Assembly: GCA_964036045.1 (NCBI GenBank)
Contig: OZ038380.1
Coordinates: 119,422,699-119,486,698 of the forward strand
Direction of reading: 5' to 3'
Origin: Eutreptiella sp. 'Long Island Sound 2002'
Lineage: Eukaryota > Euglenozoa > Euglenophyceae > Eutreptiales > Eutreptiaceae
Length of the DNA stretch: 64,000 nt
The notes beneath the pieces are model-generated. The model saw nothing but the letters and a program-made list of their open reading frames with translations, made no database searches and was not told where the DNA came from. Positions 62,588-64,000 of this stretch are shown piece by piece. The number at the start of each line of letters is the position of its first letter. Within the stretch, counting starts at the first letter, position 1. Position numbers and translations under genes: made by a program.

Positions 62588-63995
62588 CTACTTCGGTCCA
62601 GCCACCTTAGCCAACCTGGAACCGGGGCTTCTCGCCACCGCACCTGTCCCACTTGGAGAGGCAACGAAACCACGAGACGGCTGGGCACCAGAACGCGAGG
62701 GCGGCTTGAACTCTGCACTAGCGGTGGCGGCAGTCTTCGCTTTCTTCTTCGGCTGTTCCTAGCCAGATTCGGGGCTTGCATCGAAGTGAGCGACGGGTGC
62801 CCGCTTGCGCTTCTCCTGGGTCTCCAGTACTTGCTCCGTATTCTCTTCTTCCTCCTCCTCGTCGGCATCGTCGTCGTCTGATTCCGCGGGCTTGTCCGAT
62901 TCATTCTCTTTTCCTTTTGCCTGCTTCTTGCCACTCGAGGGGGTTCCCTTTCCAGCTGCAGTACCCTGAGTTGGTACAACCTTGGAAGTCTTCTTCACCT
63001 TGGCTTGCATTGGCAAGGTAGTTGCAGGCGCAACAGGCTCAGTGTCGTCAGCGCGGGCCTCAGTCACGACATCTTCCCAGACGGCCTCTGCAGCATGCAC
63101 CTGCTGGTGCCCTTCGTGCCCTCAGTTGCTGTCCAAAACCCATAGTGGAATGCCACACTGAAGCCACTCTTCTTGAGTATTTCAAGTTGCAGCTGTTGCT
63201 CCCTGCTCCGTCTGATCATCCTCGAAAATGTACCGCATGATGATTGCATGCTGCAGAGCACCTCCAACGGCATTCCAAAAGTCTTTTGGCTTGATCGTTG
63301 ACACAGCCAGAAACGCCACTTTAGTACGGAGGTCGGACATCGCAATTCTTGTGGCCCTGGCAGGCGTGTCGTCCACAACAACCACTGCATCGGAATACGG
63401 ACTGGCCGAAAGATATTTGTCCAGGTACCGCAGCACGTGAATCAGAGGCATGAAACCACCAAGGTTCTTGTTCTGCATCTCCTCGAAATGTCCAGCGGAA
63501 TACGACACATAGTTCGGCAACTGTAAATGTGATGTATAATAACGAATAACGGAGGCACCAGTGCACGAGGCCTTGCGCACACAACGGGATCGTAACAGGC
63601 GAAAGAAGCAGATATATCTGCTTATCCCAGCAACTCGTTGTTCGGATCCACATACATTGCTCGTCGAACTGATACCTACTGCTGGTCACGGGACCCGATA
63701 ACCAAGAGTATACCGGCAACCGAACATGGTAGAATGGCACTCTGGTTGGATATTTTTCCTTCTCCATACGCCAGAGCCTCTGTATGTCGCGGGCAATACG
63801 CTGCAGAACATCAGTCTCGCCATAGAAAATGACTTCTTTCCCCAGCATTATCACATCGAACAGCCACTTCGGAACAAATCCTGCAGTGTCATATTCAACG
63901 AAAAGGTCAGCGTTGATGACCCACAACGGGTACTGCAGATCCCGGAAACAGGCTCCCGGTGTCTCTCCAATATCCTCAATACGGCACGCCGTCAA
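62588..63995 (-). pseudogene. Unrecognised minus-strand gene in several frames (introns or decay), partial at right edge
   Basis: Three protein-like segments read leftwards. (a) 63995-about 63640: MTACRIEDIGETPGACF..., with ADLFVEYDTAGFVPKWLFDV and IFYGETDVLQRIARDI. (b) About 63540-63182: LPNYVSYSAGHFEEM, LDKYLSASPYSDAVVVVDD, FWNAVGGALQHAIIMRY. (c) About 63110-62588: a low-complexity acidic tract (DDDDADEEEEEE) between basic Lys-rich segments, including PKKKAKT, which looks like a nuclear-localisation signal; a TAG at 62759-62761 interrupts it and the frame then continues to TAG 62588. A GT-AG pair (donor 63655, acceptor 63521) exists between (a) and (b), but joining there leaves the frame off by one. 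Either introns I cannot place or frameshifts. I do not recognise the family; it is unlike the retroelements around it. Confidence 0.5.
63561..63580. repeat. Imperfect third copy of the 20-bp palindrome
   Basis: GTGCACGAGG/CCTTGCGCAC: two differences from a perfect dyad, both at CpG positions and of the C-to-T kind. Lies between segments (a) and (b) of the unknown gene. Confidence 0.75.
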
Positions 63996-64000
63996 AGAGA

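Noticed and set aside
63521-63655. GT-AG intron in the unknown gene
   Set aside because: Donor GTATGT and acceptor TTTACAG look good, but splicing leaves the downstream protein-like frame off by one.
1-64000. tRNA, rRNA, CRISPR or bacterial operon features
   Set aside because: None seen; the tRNA-like TGGTAGCAGAGG strings are primer-binding sites, not tRNA genes.

Overview
The window is eukaryotic repeat DNA. Almost all of it (about 1-59,540) is a nest of Ty3/gypsy LTR retrotransposons inserted inside one another. There are no ribosome-binding sites, operons or CRISPR arrays. The large chromodomain-bearing elements, the very long LTRs (2.3-2.9 kb) and the pol style resemble retroelements I associate with large-genome protist algae, dinoflagellates especially. 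That assignment is from memory of family resemblance and is only moderately secure.

The nest can be dissected from target-site duplications (TSDs). (1) The oldest layer, element A, is on the minus strand: its integrase, RNase H and RT are at 1-3097, and its protease and gag are at 55893-59540. (2) Element B (minus, 3102-55888) split A and is flanked by ATAA. (3) Element X (minus, 8862-32861), of the same family as B, split B's RT and is flanked by CCTC. (4) Element H (plus, 34528-50191, about 15.7 kb) split B's protease region and is flanked by CCAC. (5) Element E (plus, 21009-31773) landed in the 5' LTR of X and is flanked by ACATA. Its empty site survives in the other X LTR at 10141-10145. 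Reading the pieces across the insertions restores the order gag - protease - methyltransferase-like domain - RT - RNase H - integrase - chromodomain.

Only E looks intact: a 1011-codon gag, one in-frame UAG, then a pol of about 1727 codons. A, B, X and H each carry nonsense or frameshift lesions, but X and H have only a few.

The unusual biology lies in how these elements are organised. In B/X and E, gag starts inside the LTR and is translated straight through the tRNA-iMet primer-binding site as Gly-Ser-Arg-Gly. In B, X, E and H, gag ends in a UAG in the shared context TAGNGGAGCC, and in B, X and E pol stays open in the same frame, which points to stop-codon readthrough. All elements carry a DNA-adenine-methyltransferase-like domain between protease and RT. 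H has no tRNA-type primer site; instead 11 nt after its LTR are perfectly complementary to an LTR segment 40 nt past a TATA box, the layout of Tf1/sushi self-priming. The LTRs of B, X and H share a homologous core with a conserved inverted repeat.

To the right (59541-64000) lies AT-richer DNA with degenerate G-rich tandem repeats (60500-61520), three copies of a GC-rich palindrome, and a broken or multi-exon minus-strand gene of unknown function (62588-63995) that runs off the window edge.
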